A stretch of 64,000 bases of DNA. Origin: CAVSRC01 sp963781775. Its GTDB lineage: Bacteria; Pseudomonadota; Alphaproteobacteria; Rhizobiales; Kaistiaceae. Made by a program: the position numbers and the translations under genes. Positions 8,845-16,786 of this stretch are shown in pieces. The stretch covers positions 62,001 to 126,000 of the forward strand of contig CAWAHE010000028.1 of NCBI GenBank assembly GCA_963781775.1. Direction: 5' to 3'. The notes below the pieces were generated by a model that ran no database searches, was not told the DNA's origin, and was given only the letters and a program-made list of their open reading frames with translations. Every line of letters begins with the position of its first letter. The stretch's first letter is position 1.

Positions 8845-9840
8845 ATGGCCTCGACGCTTGAAGAAACCATCGACCGCCGCCAGCACACCTGGATGAGCTG
8901 GGTGACCTCGCGGCAGTCGTTCTGGGTGTTCATCGCGATCATCGCCGCGTGCCTGTTCCTAAGCCTGTGGACGGATACGTTCGCCACGCCCAACAACCTC
9001 TTCAACATCACCCGTAATTTCACCTTCACCGCAATCGTTGCGCTCGGCATGACGATCGTCATCATCACCGGCGGCATCGATCTGTCTGTCGGCTCGGTGC
9101 TCGCGCTGTGCAGCATGATCCTCGGCGTGGTGATGCACGCCGGTTTCAGCATCTACCTTGGCATTGGCGCGGCGCTGGCTACCGCCGTCGCCGTGGGCGC
9201 GTTCAACGGCGTCCTCGTTGCCTATGTCGGCATGCCGCCCTTCGTGGTGACGCTCGGTATGCTTTCCGTGGCGCGCAGCCTGGCGATGGTCGCCTCCGGC
9301 AATACGGTCGTGTTCCAGTTCGGCCCCGATCACGACAAACTGCTGGCGCTCGGCGGCGGCGCGACCTTCGGCATCGCCAATCCTGTCCTCTACACTATCG
9401 TGCTCGCCCTGATCACCGGCTTCATCCTGCGCTGGACCCGCTTCGGCCGGCATGTCTTCGCCATCGGCGGCAACGAACAGGCGGCGGTGCTCACCGGCGT
9501 GCCGGTCAAGCAGATCAAGGTTGCCGTCTACATCATCTCGTCACTGTCGGCCGGCATCGCCGCCATAGTTGAGACCGGCTGGCTGGGCGCCGTCACCACC
9601 AACATCGGCACCGGGCTCGAACTGCAGGTGATTGCCGCGGCGGTCATCGGCGGCGCCAATCTCGCCGGCGGCGTCGGCACCGCCTTCGGTGCCCTGATCG
9701 GCGCGGCGCTGATCGAAATCATCCGCAACAGTCTTGGCCTGCTCGGCGTCAGCGCTTTCTGGCAGGGCACGTTCATCGGTTGCGCGATCCTGCTTGCCGT
9801 GCTGTTCGACCGGCTGCGCAATCTGCGCTCGGGCGACTGA
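8845..9840 (+). CDS. Sugar ABC transporter permease (RbsC/FrcC type)
   Basis: 331 residues, eight to ten transmembrane segments, with the BPD_transp_2 hallmarks: GMTIVIITGGIDLSVGSVL near residue 70, AYVGMPPFVVTLGM, FAIGGNEQAAVLTGVPV (cytoplasmic coupling loop) and AAVIGGANLAGGVGTAFG. It forms the inner-membrane channel with the upstream ATPase. Its ATG follows an AGGGTGGGC Shine-Dalgarno-like stretch. The operon with the ATPase is read away from the binding-protein gene. Confidence 0.93.
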   Translation: MASTLEETIDRRQHTWMSWVTSRQSFWVFIAIIAACLFLSLWTDTFATPNNLFNITRNFTFTAIVALGMTIVIITGGIDLSVGSVLALCSMILGVVMHAGFSIYLGIGAALATAVAVGAFNGVLVAYVGMPPFVVTLGMLSVARSLAMVASGNTVVFQFGPDHDKLLALGGGATFGIANPVLYTIVLALITGFILRWTRFGRHVFAIGGNEQAAVLTGVPVKQIKVAVYIISSLSAGIAAIVETGWLGAVTTNIGTGLELQVIAAAVIGGANLAGGVGTAFGALIGAALIEIIRNSLGLLGVSAFWQGTFIGCAILLAVLFDRLRNLRSGD

Positions 9841-9912
9841 AGCGCCCTTCACCGCCGCGACATTTCCCGCCACAATCGGGGGCGCGTCGTTCGCTCGCGC
9901 CGGAGTCCGCTT

Positions 9913-10326
9913 GTGCCCCAATTTGGCAACATCACCCAGGGTCTGCGTTTCCGCGTCGTGCTGGGTCCAGGCGTCGCCCTCGGACCTGGCAAGGCCGATC
10001 TCCTCCAGGCCATCGATGAGACGGCGTCGCTGACGGCTGCCGCCAAACGTTTCGGCATGAGCTACAAACGCGGCTGGACATTGGTGCAGGAGATGAACGG
10101 CGCCTTTGCCAAGCCCCTGGTCGAGACCGAAAAGGGCGGTTCCGGCGGCGGTGGCGGCGCGCAGCTCACGCGCCTTGGCAAACGCATTCTCAGGCGCTAC
10201 CGCCAGATGGAGGCTGACGCCGGCAAGGCGGTCGCGGCCGGCGTCGCCGATCTCCAGCGACATCTGAAGCCGTCTCCGCCCGCCAAAGCCCCTGCCCGCC
10301 GCAAGACCCGCGCCCCCCGCGATTGA
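9913..10326 (+). CDS. modE: ModE-type molybdate regulator, DNA-binding domain only
   Basis: 137 residues matching the N-terminal winged helix of ModE: LLQAIDETASLTAAAKRFGMSYKRGW is the helix-turn-helix, followed by the wing with a Gly-rich loop (GGSGGGGGAQLTRLGK). The C-terminal molybdate-binding TOBE/Mop domains of E. coli ModE are absent; a basic Pro/Ala/Lys tail takes their place. Such short forms occur in alphaproteobacteria, and how they sense molybdate is not obvious. The start is GTG. It lies directly upstream of modABC, and a perfect ModE-like operator stands between modE and modA. Confidence 0.9.
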   Translation: MPQFGNITQGLRFRVVLGPGVALGPGKADLLQAIDETASLTAAAKRFGMSYKRGWTLVQEMNGAFAKPLVETEKGGSGGGGGAQLTRLGKRILRRYRQMEADAGKAVAAGVADLQRHLKPSPPAKAPARRKTRAPRD

Positions 10327-10352
10327 TTCCGCCGCGGCTTCGTGGTGACATG

Positions 10353-10380
10353 CTCGATATGTCCTATTGAACATATCGAG
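10353..10380 (+). promoter_or_regulatory. ModE operator upstream of modABC
   Basis: Perfect inverted repeat with ten-base arms CTCGATATGT and ACATATCGAG around CCTATTGA. The arms contain the CGATAT/ATATCG core of ModE boxes. It ends eight bases before the modA start, a position suited to repression of modABC when molybdate is plentiful. Confidence 0.85.
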
Positions 10381-10388
10381 ATTCCGCC

Positions 10389-11168
10389 GTGTTGCCCCAT
10401 CGCTCACTGGTCGCCGCGCTCGTCCTTGCCGCTGCTGCCGTCGCCTCGCCGGCGCTCGCCGATGATCCGGTCGTCTTCGCCGCGGCAAGCCTGAAGAACG
10501 CCCTCGACGACGTGGCCACGCTCTACACAGCCAAGAGCGGCAAGACCGTCACGATCAGCTATGCCGGCACTGCAACGCTTGCCAAGCAGATCGAACAGGG
10601 CGCGCCCGCAGATATCTTCTTTCCGGCCGACGTCGCATGGATGGACTATGTCGCCGATCGCAACCTGATCCAGCCGCAAACGCGCCGCACGTTGCTCGGC
10701 AACGAGATCGTGCTGGTCGCGCCGAAGGATTCGACCGCCACGATCGCTATCGGCCCCAAGATGGACCTTGCCGCGCTGCTCGGCGCCGACGGCCGGCTCG
10801 CCATGGCCAATGTCGATTCAGTCCCGGCCGGCAAGTACGGCAAGGCCGCGCTGGAAACGCTCGGTGTCTGGGACAGCGTCGCCGAGCATATCGTGCAGTC
10901 GGAGAACGTGCGACTGGCGCTGGCGTTCGTCGCCCGCGGCGAAGCACCGGCCGGCATCGTTTACGCGACCGACGCCGCGGCCGAGCCCAGCGTGCGCGTC
11001 CTCGGCGTCTTCCCCGCCGATAGCCACCCGCCGATCCTCTACCCCATCGCCATGACCGCCAATTCGGTCAATCCCGACGCCCGCGCGTTCTTCGATTTTC
11101 TGCAATCCGACGCCGCTGCTCCCGCTTATCGCAAGCAGGGCTTTACCGTCGTCGCGCCGGGTTCGTAG
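10389..11168 (+). CDS. modA: Molybdate-binding periplasmic protein ModA
   Basis: 259 residues with a signal peptide ending near ASPALA-DDP, then the ModA fold: VVFAAASLKNALDDV, SYAGTATLAKQIEQGAPADIFF and a C-terminal lobe with ANSVNPDARAFFDFLQSD. It binds molybdate (and tungstate) in the periplasm and delivers it to ModBC. The frame begins with GTG at 10389 just after the ModE operator. modB begins eight bases after the stop. Confidence 0.95.
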   Translation: MLPHRSLVAALVLAAAAVASPALADDPVVFAAASLKNALDDVATLYTAKSGKTVTISYAGTATLAKQIEQGAPADIFFPADVAWMDYVADRNLIQPQTRRTLLGNEIVLVAPKDSTATIAIGPKMDLAALLGADGRLAMANVDSVPAGKYGKAALETLGVWDSVAEHIVQSENVRLALAFVARGEAPAGIVYATDAAAEPSVRVLGVFPADSHPPILYPIAMTANSVNPDARAFFDFLQSDAAAPAYRKQGFTVVAPGS

Positions 11169-11176
11169 AGAACGGC

Positions 11177-11872
11177 ATGCTCGAGCCCCTGACCTCGCAA
11201 GAATGGAGCGCCATCGGGCTCAGCCTGCGCGTGGCGAGCGTTGCCGCACTGGCAAGCCTGCCCTTCGGCGTTCTGGTCGCATGGCTGCTGGCCCGCGGCC
11301 GATTTCCCGGCCGCTCGCTGCTCGACGGCATCGTCTATCTGCCGCTGGTCATGCCGCCGGTGGTCACCGGCTACCTGCTGCTGCTTGCCTTCGGCCGCAA
11401 GGGACCGGTTGGCGCATTCCTTGAACAGACCTTCGGCATCGTGCTGGCCTTTCGCTGGACCGGCGCGGCGCTGGCCGCGGCGATCATGGGGTTTCCCCTG
11501 ATGGTACGCGCCATCCGCCTGTCGATTGACGCCATCGATCCGCGTCTGGCGCCGGCGGCAGCGACCCTCGGCGCCCGCCGTCTCGGCATCCTGATGACGG
11601 TCACCCTGCCGCTCGCCCTCCCCGGCATCCTGGCCGGTGTCGTTCTCTCTTTCGCCCGCGCGCTCGGCGAGTTCGGCGCCACCATCACCTTCGTCGGCAA
11701 TATCCCCGGCGTCACCCAGACCGTGCCCACCGCGATCTACACCTACACGCAAGTGCCGGGCGGCGAGCTGCCGGCGCTGCGCCTGACCGCGATCGCGGTC
11801 GTCGTCGCCTTCACGGCGCTGCTGATCTCAGAGACACTCGCCCGCCGCGTCGCCCGCCGGACGGCCGCGTGA
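11177..11872 (+). CDS. modB: Molybdate ABC transporter permease ModB
   Basis: 231 residues with five to six membrane helices. The coupling motif region AAATLGARRLGILMTVTLPLA and ARALGEFGATITFVGNIPG are characteristic of ModB. It is the inner-membrane channel of the molybdate importer. Its stop overlaps the GTG start of modC by four bases (GTGA), so translation of the two is coupled. Confidence 0.95.
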   Translation: MLEPLTSQEWSAIGLSLRVASVAALASLPFGVLVAWLLARGRFPGRSLLDGIVYLPLVMPPVVTGYLLLLAFGRKGPVGAFLEQTFGIVLAFRWTGAALAAAIMGFPLMVRAIRLSIDAIDPRLAPAAATLGARRLGILMTVTLPLALPGILAGVVLSFARALGEFGATITFVGNIPGVTQTVPTAIYTYTQVPGGELPALRLTAIAVVVAFTALLISETLARRVARRTAA

Positions 11873-12960
11873 CGACGCTGGCGGTCGACATCGAGAAGAC
11901 GCTGGGCGGCTTCACGCTGACCGCGAACTTCACCAGCGGCGGCGGCGTCACCGCCCTGTTCGGCCGCTCCGGCGCCGGCAAGAGCACGCTGATCAACGCC
12001 ATCGCCGGCCTCGTACGGCCCGACCGCGGCAGCATCCGTCTCGACGACACCGCGTTGTTCGACTCCGACCGGCGCATCAACATATCGGTTCGCCGCCGAC
12101 GCATCGGCTACGTCTTTCAGGAGGGACGCCTGTTTCCGCACTATTCCGTGCGCGGCAACCTGATGTACGGGCGCAGGCGAACGCGGCCAAAGCACCGCTG
12201 GGGATCGTTCGATCAGGTCGTCGATCTGCTCGGCATCGAGCCGCTGCTCGACCGGCGGCCGGCGAGCCTGTCCGGTGGCGAGAAGCAGCGCGTCGCCATC
12301 GGCCGCGCGTTGCTGGCAAGCCCGCGCCTGCTGCTCATGGACGAGCCGCTGGCCTCGCTCGACCCGGCGCGCAAAGACGAGATCCTGCCCTACATCGAAC
12401 GGCTGCGCGACGAGATGAAACTGCCCATCGTCTACGTGAGCCACAGCGTCGAGGAAGTGACGCGTCTCGCCGATACGCTGGTACTGCTCGCCGACGGCCG
12501 GACCGTTGCCAGCGGCACCGTGAACGAAGTCTTCGGCCGCCTCGACCTTCGCCAATATACCGGGCGCTTCGAGGCGAGCACGGTGCTCACCGCGATCGTC
12601 GTCGCGCACGATCCGAAGAGCGGCACCACAACGCTCGATCATCCGGCGGGACGCATGTGGGTGGCGATGCTCGACCGGCCACCGGGAAGCGAGGTGCGCC
12701 TGCGCGTGCGCGCCCGCGACGTTGCGCTGGCGGTCGGTGAGCCAGGACTGATCTCGATCCGCAACCGCCTGGAGGCGGTGGTCACCCAGATCGCCGTCGG
12801 CCCCGGCGCCGCGGTCGAGGTGCAGCTCGACGTCGGCGGTCAGCCGCTGGTTGCCCGCATCACGCGCGACGCCGCCCGCGCACTGGAGATCGCAGTCGAC
12901 CAGCCGGTCGTGGCGCTGATCAAGTCAGCGGCATTCGACCGGCTGGACGATTTTGGTTGA
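11869..12960 (+). CDS. modC: Molybdate ABC transporter ATPase ModC
   Basis: 363 residues: an ABC domain with Walker A GRSGAGKST (about residues 32-40), signature LSGGEKQRVAIGRALL, Walker B LLLMDEPLASLD and H-loop YVSHSVEEV, then a C-terminal TOBE/Mop domain (about 295-357; ISIRNRLEAVVTQIAVGPG), which binds oxyanion and gives the transporter regulatory feedback. Full family length. The gene ends three bases before the convergent rlpA-like gene. Confidence 0.95.
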   Translation: MTTLAVDIEKTLGGFTLTANFTSGGGVTALFGRSGAGKSTLINAIAGLVRPDRGSIRLDDTALFDSDRRINISVRRRRIGYVFQEGRLFPHYSVRGNLMYGRRRTRPKHRWGSFDQVVDLLGIEPLLDRRPASLSGGEKQRVAIGRALLASPRLLLMDEPLASLDPARKDEILPYIERLRDEMKLPIVYVSHSVEEVTRLADTLVLLADGRTVASGTVNEVFGRLDLRQYTGRFEASTVLTAIVVAHDPKSGTTTLDHPAGRMWVAMLDRPPGSEVRLRVRARDVALAVGEPGLISIRNRLEAVVTQIAVGPGAAVEVQLDVGGQPLVARITRDAARALEIAVDQPVVALIKSAAFDRLDDFG

Positions 12961-12963
12961 GGA

Positions 12964-13362
12964 TTAGGTGCAGCCGTTGAGCTTGCGGCTGCCGTCGATG
13001 ACGGTGATCCGGACCTTCGCCGTGCCCGAATGGATCATGCCGATCCGTTCCGCAGCGCCGCGCGTGAGGTCGATCACCCGACCGCCGATGTAAGGACCGC
13101 GGTCATTGATCCGCACCACGACCGAGCGGCCGTTGGCGAGATTGTCGACTTTGACCATGGTTCCGAAGGGAAGCGTGCGATGGGCGGCGGCAAGGGCACC
13201 GGCATTCATCTTCTCGCCATTCGCCGTCTTGCTGCCCATGCTGTACCAGGATGCCCTGCCGCATTGCGAGGCAGATGCTTCACTCGATTGGAGGCTTGCC
13301 ACCGTGCACAACGCCACGAAAGCTGCCCCGAACGCGAAAACGCGATACTTGCTGAATGTCAC
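12964..13362 (-). CDS. RlpA-like double-psi beta-barrel secreted protein
   Basis: 132 residues: signal peptide (MTFSKYRVFAFGAAFVALC), then a single DPBB domain with GRASWYSMGSKTANGEKMN, AAHRTLPFGTMVKV and VRINDRGPYIGGRVIDLT, the RlpA signature including the catalytic-type Asp. RlpA proteins are septal-ring lytic transglycosylases acting on denuded peptidoglycan. This one lacks the SPOR domain of E. coli RlpA and has no lipobox, so it is probably a soluble periplasmic form. A terminal Cys pairs plausibly with Cys34 of the precursor. Confidence 0.88.
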   Translation of the reverse strand: MTFSKYRVFAFGAAFVALCTVASLQSSEASASQCGRASWYSMGSKTANGEKMNAGALAAAHRTLPFGTMVKVDNLANGRSVVVRINDRGPYIGGRVIDLTRGAAERIGMIHSGTAKVRITVIDGSRKLNGCT

Positions 13363-13553
13363 TCGTTGATATCCGTCTCTTGTTAAGCCACATCGTTTGC
13401 TTGTCCCTCCCAGTCCATTGAAGACACTGCGAAATCCGGCAGCGCCCGCGGGCGACTAGCCGGGTCAAATACGGCACGATTACGGCTCGTTCATCACCTT
13501 CCGTCACGTTTGGTAAACCAAAGTGACGCAGCAAAAGCGCGGGATTCTGGAGG

Positions 13554-14336
13554 TCAGAGACGCTCGATCAGGGCCATTGCGGCAGCCGGAGCGCGGACTT
13601 TGTCGCCGGCGATCATGTAGACGAAAACGTCCCGTTTCTTCTTCGCGGCCGGCTTGGCGGCGAAGTGCGGCAGATCGTCCACGTCGCCCCCGGCGGCCCA
13701 TGTCTTGGCCCGGGCGGCCCAGCGATCGAGATCGGCGGGCTGATAGCCGGTCGCCTGCTTCTCGTCGGATTTCTGCAGGCGGGCATAGACGAAGTCTGCG
13801 GTGACATCGGCGATCGCCGGATAGTCGTCGGAGTGGGCATAGACCACCGCGACGTTGTGCTTGCGGACCAGCGCCACGAATTCCGGCACGAGAAAGGTGC
13901 TGGAGCGCACCTCGACGACATGGCGGAGCTTGAGCCCGCCCGCTTCCTTGGGCAGGAGGGCGAGGAAGGCGCCGAAATCGTCGGCGTCGAATTTCTTGAA
14001 CGGCGCGAACTGCCAGAGCACCGGCCCGAGCTTGTCGCCGAGTTCCGTGATGCCCGACTTGAAGAACCAGTCGAGCGGCTCGCCGGCTTCGGCGAGCACC
14101 TTCTTGTTGACCACGGCGCGATGGCCCTTCACGGCGAAGACGAAATCATCGGGCGTCTCGTCACGCCACTTGGCGAAGCTCGCCGGACCCTGCGTGCGAT
14201 AGAACGTGCCGTTGATCTCGATCGAGGTGAGCTTGCTCGCCGCGTATTTCAATTCGTCGGCGTGCTTCAAGCCTTCCGGATAGAACGCACCCCGCCACGG
14301 CGCGTAGGTCCAACCGCCGATACCAACCCGGATCAT
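13554..14336 (-). CDS. DUF72 (YecE-like) family protein
   Basis: 260 residues of the DUF72 TIM-barrel-like family: start MIRVGIGGWTYAPWRGAFYP, then SSKLTSIEINGTFYRTQGP-type strand, FVFAVKGHRAVVNK, GPVLWQFAPFKKF, RHVVEVRSSTF and YAHSDDYP. The family is widespread and conserved, but its biochemical role is not established. It is monocistronic here, with a small basic-protein gene upstream on the same strand. Confidence 0.92.
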   Translation of the reverse strand: MIRVGIGGWTYAPWRGAFYPEGLKHADELKYAASKLTSIEINGTFYRTQGPASFAKWRDETPDDFVFAVKGHRAVVNKKVLAEAGEPLDWFFKSGITELGDKLGPVLWQFAPFKKFDADDFGAFLALLPKEAGGLKLRHVVEVRSSTFLVPEFVALVRKHNVAVVYAHSDDYPAIADVTADFVYARLQKSDEKQATGYQPADLDRWAARAKTWAAGGDVDDLPHFAAKPAAKKKRDVFVYMIAGDKVRAPAAAMALIERL

Positions 14337-14400
14337 GATTGTGGTTCTCTCCCCGGGCTGGCGCGGGCGGACAAAGCCGCCGCCCGCGTCCCGCAGCCGA

Positions 14401-14538
14401 CTACTTTTTGGTGGACTGCATGTTCGCCGTGACGCTGGGCGGCGTCTTGCCGCCGAACGGCTGATGCTTGTCCTTCTTGTTCTTGTCCGATTTCGGCTTC
14501 TTCTTTTCCTTGCCGGGCCGGTCGCGTCCCTTGGACAT
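14401..14538 (-). CDS. Small highly basic protein (45 aa)
   Basis: A 45-residue product, MSKGRDRPGKEKKKPKS..., with 14 lysines, ending in NMQSTKK. GGAG stands seven to ten bases before its ATG. It has no hydrophobic stretch and is predicted disordered, so it may bind nucleic acid, but nothing proves that. Similar short Lys-rich proteins occur in Bradyrhizobium relatives. It is too short for many gene callers. It lies 64 bases upstream of the DUF72 gene on the same strand. Confidence 0.65.
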   Translation of the reverse strand: MSKGRDRPGKEKKKPKSDKNKKDKHQPFGGKTPPSVTANMQSTKK

Positions 14539-14625
14539 GATGATCTCCTTGTGGCGACGCGGCGTGCGTTGCCGCGTTGGTTTGAATTCTACGCGAGCCG
14601 ACCGCCGCTGTGAATTGGCCCCTGG

Positions 14626-15156
14626 TCAGTCGGCGGCCTCGGCGGCAAGGCTCGCCAGCGCGCCGACCACATTCCAGTTGCGCGCCGTGCCCGGCGTCTT
14701 CAGTTTCAGCTTGAGCTTCGATTTTCCGATGCCGGCGGGATAGCAGATGAACAGGTCGGAGCCGACCAGACGCCAGGTCTCCGGCCCGTCCCATGCCATC
14801 TCGAGCGCGGCCTTGTCGGCGGCGGTGGGGGTCGCGGCGAGGAAGAGCACGACCAGGTGGCTGGGGTCGGCAGCGGCCATTTCCGGAAATGGATTGGCGG
14901 CGACCAGCGACTTGAGCTCGGCGGCGGTGCGCAGGATCGCCTCGGACTTGAAGCCGTAGCGATCCTCGATCGCCTGCTCGATTCTCTTCGCGAGGCCGGC
15001 GCGCCCGCCCTTGGCCGCGAAGATCACGTTGCCGGTCTGGACGTAGGTGCGGGCGCCGGCGAAGCCGAGTTCGGCGAACAGCGCGACGAGGTCGGCCATC
15101 TTGATCGAGCGGCCGCCGACATTGACGGCGCGCAGCAGGGCAACGTAGGCGGTCAT
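14626..15156 (-). CDS. DUF1697 domain protein
   Basis: 176 residues covering the full DUF1697 fold: TAYVALLRAVNVGGRSIKM at the N-terminus, GFAGARTYVQTGNVIF, then HLVVLFLAATPT and the C-terminal GKSKLKLKLK with NWNVV. Conserved across bacteria with no assigned biochemical role. It begins at an ATG at 15156. No operon partner is evident. Confidence 0.92.
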   Translation of the reverse strand: MTAYVALLRAVNVGGRSIKMADLVALFAELGFAGARTYVQTGNVIFAAKGGRAGLAKRIEQAIEDRYGFKSEAILRTAAELKSLVAANPFPEMAAADPSHLVVLFLAATPTAADKAALEMAWDGPETWRLVGSDLFICYPAGIGKSKLKLKLKTPGTARNWNVVGALASLAAEAAD

Positions 15157-15312
15157 GGTCGCATCCAGGGATACAGCGGCAGGGAACTGTACCCGGCGCT
15201 GACCATGACCGCCACGTCGGCGGCGCGGGGAACGAGCGCCGCGATCAGTGGATGTGGAGCACCCGGTCCGCGTCGCAAGGAGGCACGTTTTTGTAACCGG
15301 CCGGCTCTCAGG

Positions 15313-15681
15313 TCACGCGTCCGGCACTGATTCCCCGGCCGCACGCCGCCGCTCCCAGTCCGCCTTGATCGCTTTGCGGAGACCCGGGAAGACATATTTC
15401 TCCAGGGACGGAAGAGCCTCGTCGTAGCAGGGCGCTTCCAACGGAACGCAACGCCGGGCACGGCGACAGGCGGTGCGCGGACACATCGTGTGGGCGGAGT
15501 AGAAGTCCATGACCACGTGGCGAAACTCGCGCCGGTAGGCCCGGCTCTTCAATTCGGCCTTGGCCCAGGCGAGCGACCGCGGATTGTCGTGGAGATCTTT
15601 CGACAAGAGGCGGCGGGCCTCCTCGTCGGAGGGCTCGGGGACCTCTTGCGGCGTCACGCGGGACTTTCGCGATCGGGACAT
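15313..15681 (-). CDS. Conserved hypothetical protein with four-cysteine motif
   Basis: 122 residues. The N-terminal half is charged (MSRSRKSRVTPQEVPEPSDE); the middle carries a C-x4-C-x5-C-x6-C array within MCPRTACRRARRC and VPLEAPC, flanked by aromatic residues, which could bind zinc or an iron-sulfur cluster. No named family recognised. ATG 15681, preceded by AAGGAG, is preferred over an in-frame start at 15771 that would add Arg-rich low-quality sequence. Confidence 0.7.
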   Translation of the reverse strand: MSRSRKSRVTPQEVPEPSDEEARRLLSKDLHDNPRSLAWAKAELKSRAYRREFRHVVMDFYSAHTMCPRTACRRARRCVPLEAPCYDEALPSLEKYVFPGLRKAIKADWERRRAAGESVPDA

Positions 15682-16250
15682 CGGGCACACTCCTTCGTTT
15701 CCGCGCGCGCTTCCCGCGCCGGATGGATGAACCGTCCCTGGTCTCCTTTGCCTCACATCCGACGCGGACATGAGGGGTGGCGGGCGCCTGGTGGACGCTC
15801 GTCCGGGTAGTCCGAAGGGGCGTCAACCAGACGCCCGCCGCGGCGTTTTTCTCGCAACCCGCGCTCGCGCTCCACCGGGCGAACGGTGCGCTGCCGGCTC
15901 ATCACCGGCCCGCTGCCTGGCCCCTCGCCTCACGGCGAGGTTTTGAACCCGCCCGGCTTAAGGTGGGCTATGGCCACAGCCGGTCGTAATGCCGGCGGAC
16001 GAGCTTTGCGGGCGCCTCCCGGTCCACCGACGATCCGACATCGTCGACGGAGCAGGCGCCGCTCCTCTCCCCGTGACGGTTCGGTCGCGACACGACCCCT
16101 CGCGGAAGAAGATGGGCGCATCGTCTCATGGGTTTGGAGAGCGGGGATAACTTTTATCTTATCCCCGGTTGCCGGAGCGGGGCTAGAATGGGGTGGGCCC
16201 TTGCGCGCGCTTTGGTTCGTTCCCCGGACGCGGGTGCAGAACAAGAAAGA
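15682..16250 (+). other. Gene-free stretch ahead of the palindrome cluster
   Basis: No convincing gene on either strand. Open frames here are Arg/Pro-rich shadows. It contains a short hairpin (GGGCGTC, loop AACCA, GACGCCC at 15818-15836), the GGGGATAA palindrome listed separately, and at 16222-16239 the left half of a second repeat family (CCCCGGACGCGGGTGCAG) that joins the first 32-bp palindrome. Confidence 0.55.
16142..16167. repeat. Nine-base inverted repeat, CGGGGATAA/TTATCCCCG
   Basis: Perfect arms around an eight-base loop (CTTTTATC). It is not followed by a T-run, so it is probably not an intrinsic terminator. It lies among the interspersed palindromes. Confidence 0.6.
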
Positions 16251-16282
16251 CGTGGATGGCCGGGACAAGCCCGGCCATGACG
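16251..16282 (+). repeat. 32-bp interspersed palindrome, copy A
   Basis: Reads CGTGGATGGCCGGGACAAG then CCCGGCCATGACG. The core is a hairpin with nine-base arms ATGGCCGGG/CCCGGCCAT and loop ACAAG. All three copies in this window are identical over 32 bases. This is the REP-like element familiar from Bradyrhizobiaceae intergenic regions. Confidence 0.9.
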
Positions 16283-16378
16283 ACAGGCAGCAGGTGCCGT
16301 TGCATTGCGAGGGAGCGGCATCCGCCCGGACTTCACTTAACCGAACTGTTCGATCCCCTGCCGTGGCAGTTCCACTTT

Positions 16379-16410
16379 CGTCATGGCCGGGCTTGTCCCG
16401 GCCATCCACG
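16379..16410 (-). repeat. 32-bp interspersed palindrome, copy B (inverted)
   Basis: Exact reverse complement of copy A. It ends 16 bases before the GIY-YIG start codon. Confidence 0.9.
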
Positions 16411-16426
16411 AAAGCGACAGTGCCGC

Positions 16427-16714
16427 ATGCGCGGTGGCTTCGTTTACATCATGACCAACAAGCCAAACGGCATTCTCTATGTCGGGGTAACCAGCGACAT
16501 CGCGCGCCGCGCGTACGAGCATCGCGAAGGCCTCGCGGACGGATTCACGAGACGGTATGGGCTCAAGCGGCTCGTCTATGCCGAACCGCATGACACGATC
16601 ACAGCGGCCATCCAGCGCGAAAAGACCATGAAGCATTGGTCGCGGGCATGGAAGGTGCGCCTGATCCTGGCGACCAATCCCGATTGGGACGACCTCTACG
16701 ACGCACTGGTCTGA
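16427..16714 (+). CDS. Small GIY-YIG nuclease
   Basis: 95 residues, essentially one GIY-YIG domain: FVYIMTNKPNGILYVGVTSD (both motif tyrosines, Y7 and Y18), the conserved arginine in DIARRAYEH, and IQREKTMKHWSRAWK, whose Glu66 is the expected metal ligand. It belongs to the short UvrC/URI-like group with no extra DNA-binding domain, so a target is not evident. It is bracketed by inverted copies B and C of the 32-bp palindrome, 16 bases before its start and 15 after its stop. No strong ribosome site is seen. This arrangement suggests a link between nuclease and repeat. Confidence 0.9.
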   Translation: MRGGFVYIMTNKPNGILYVGVTSDIARRAYEHREGLADGFTRRYGLKRLVYAEPHDTITAAIQREKTMKHWSRAWKVRLILATNPDWDDLYDALV

Positions 16715-16729
16715 GGATCGGAATGAAGA

Positions 16730-16761
16730 CGTGGATGGCCGGGACAAGCCCGGCCATGACG
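16730..16761 (+). repeat. 32-bp interspersed palindrome, copy C
   Basis: Identical to copy A and inverted relative to copy B. It starts 15 bases after the GIY-YIG stop codon. Confidence 0.9.
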
Positions 16762-16786
16762 GAAAGGCGAGTTGAGAGGGCCAAAC

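Noticed and set aside
7849..8886. 345-codon minus-strand open frame over the start of the ABC ATPase gene
   Set aside because: Antisense of a clear ATPase; no motif in the product.
16251..16761. Three identical 32-bp repeats as a CRISPR array
   Set aside because: Only three copies, unequal spacing (96 and 319 bases), opposite orientations and a gene in between; they are dispersed palindromes.
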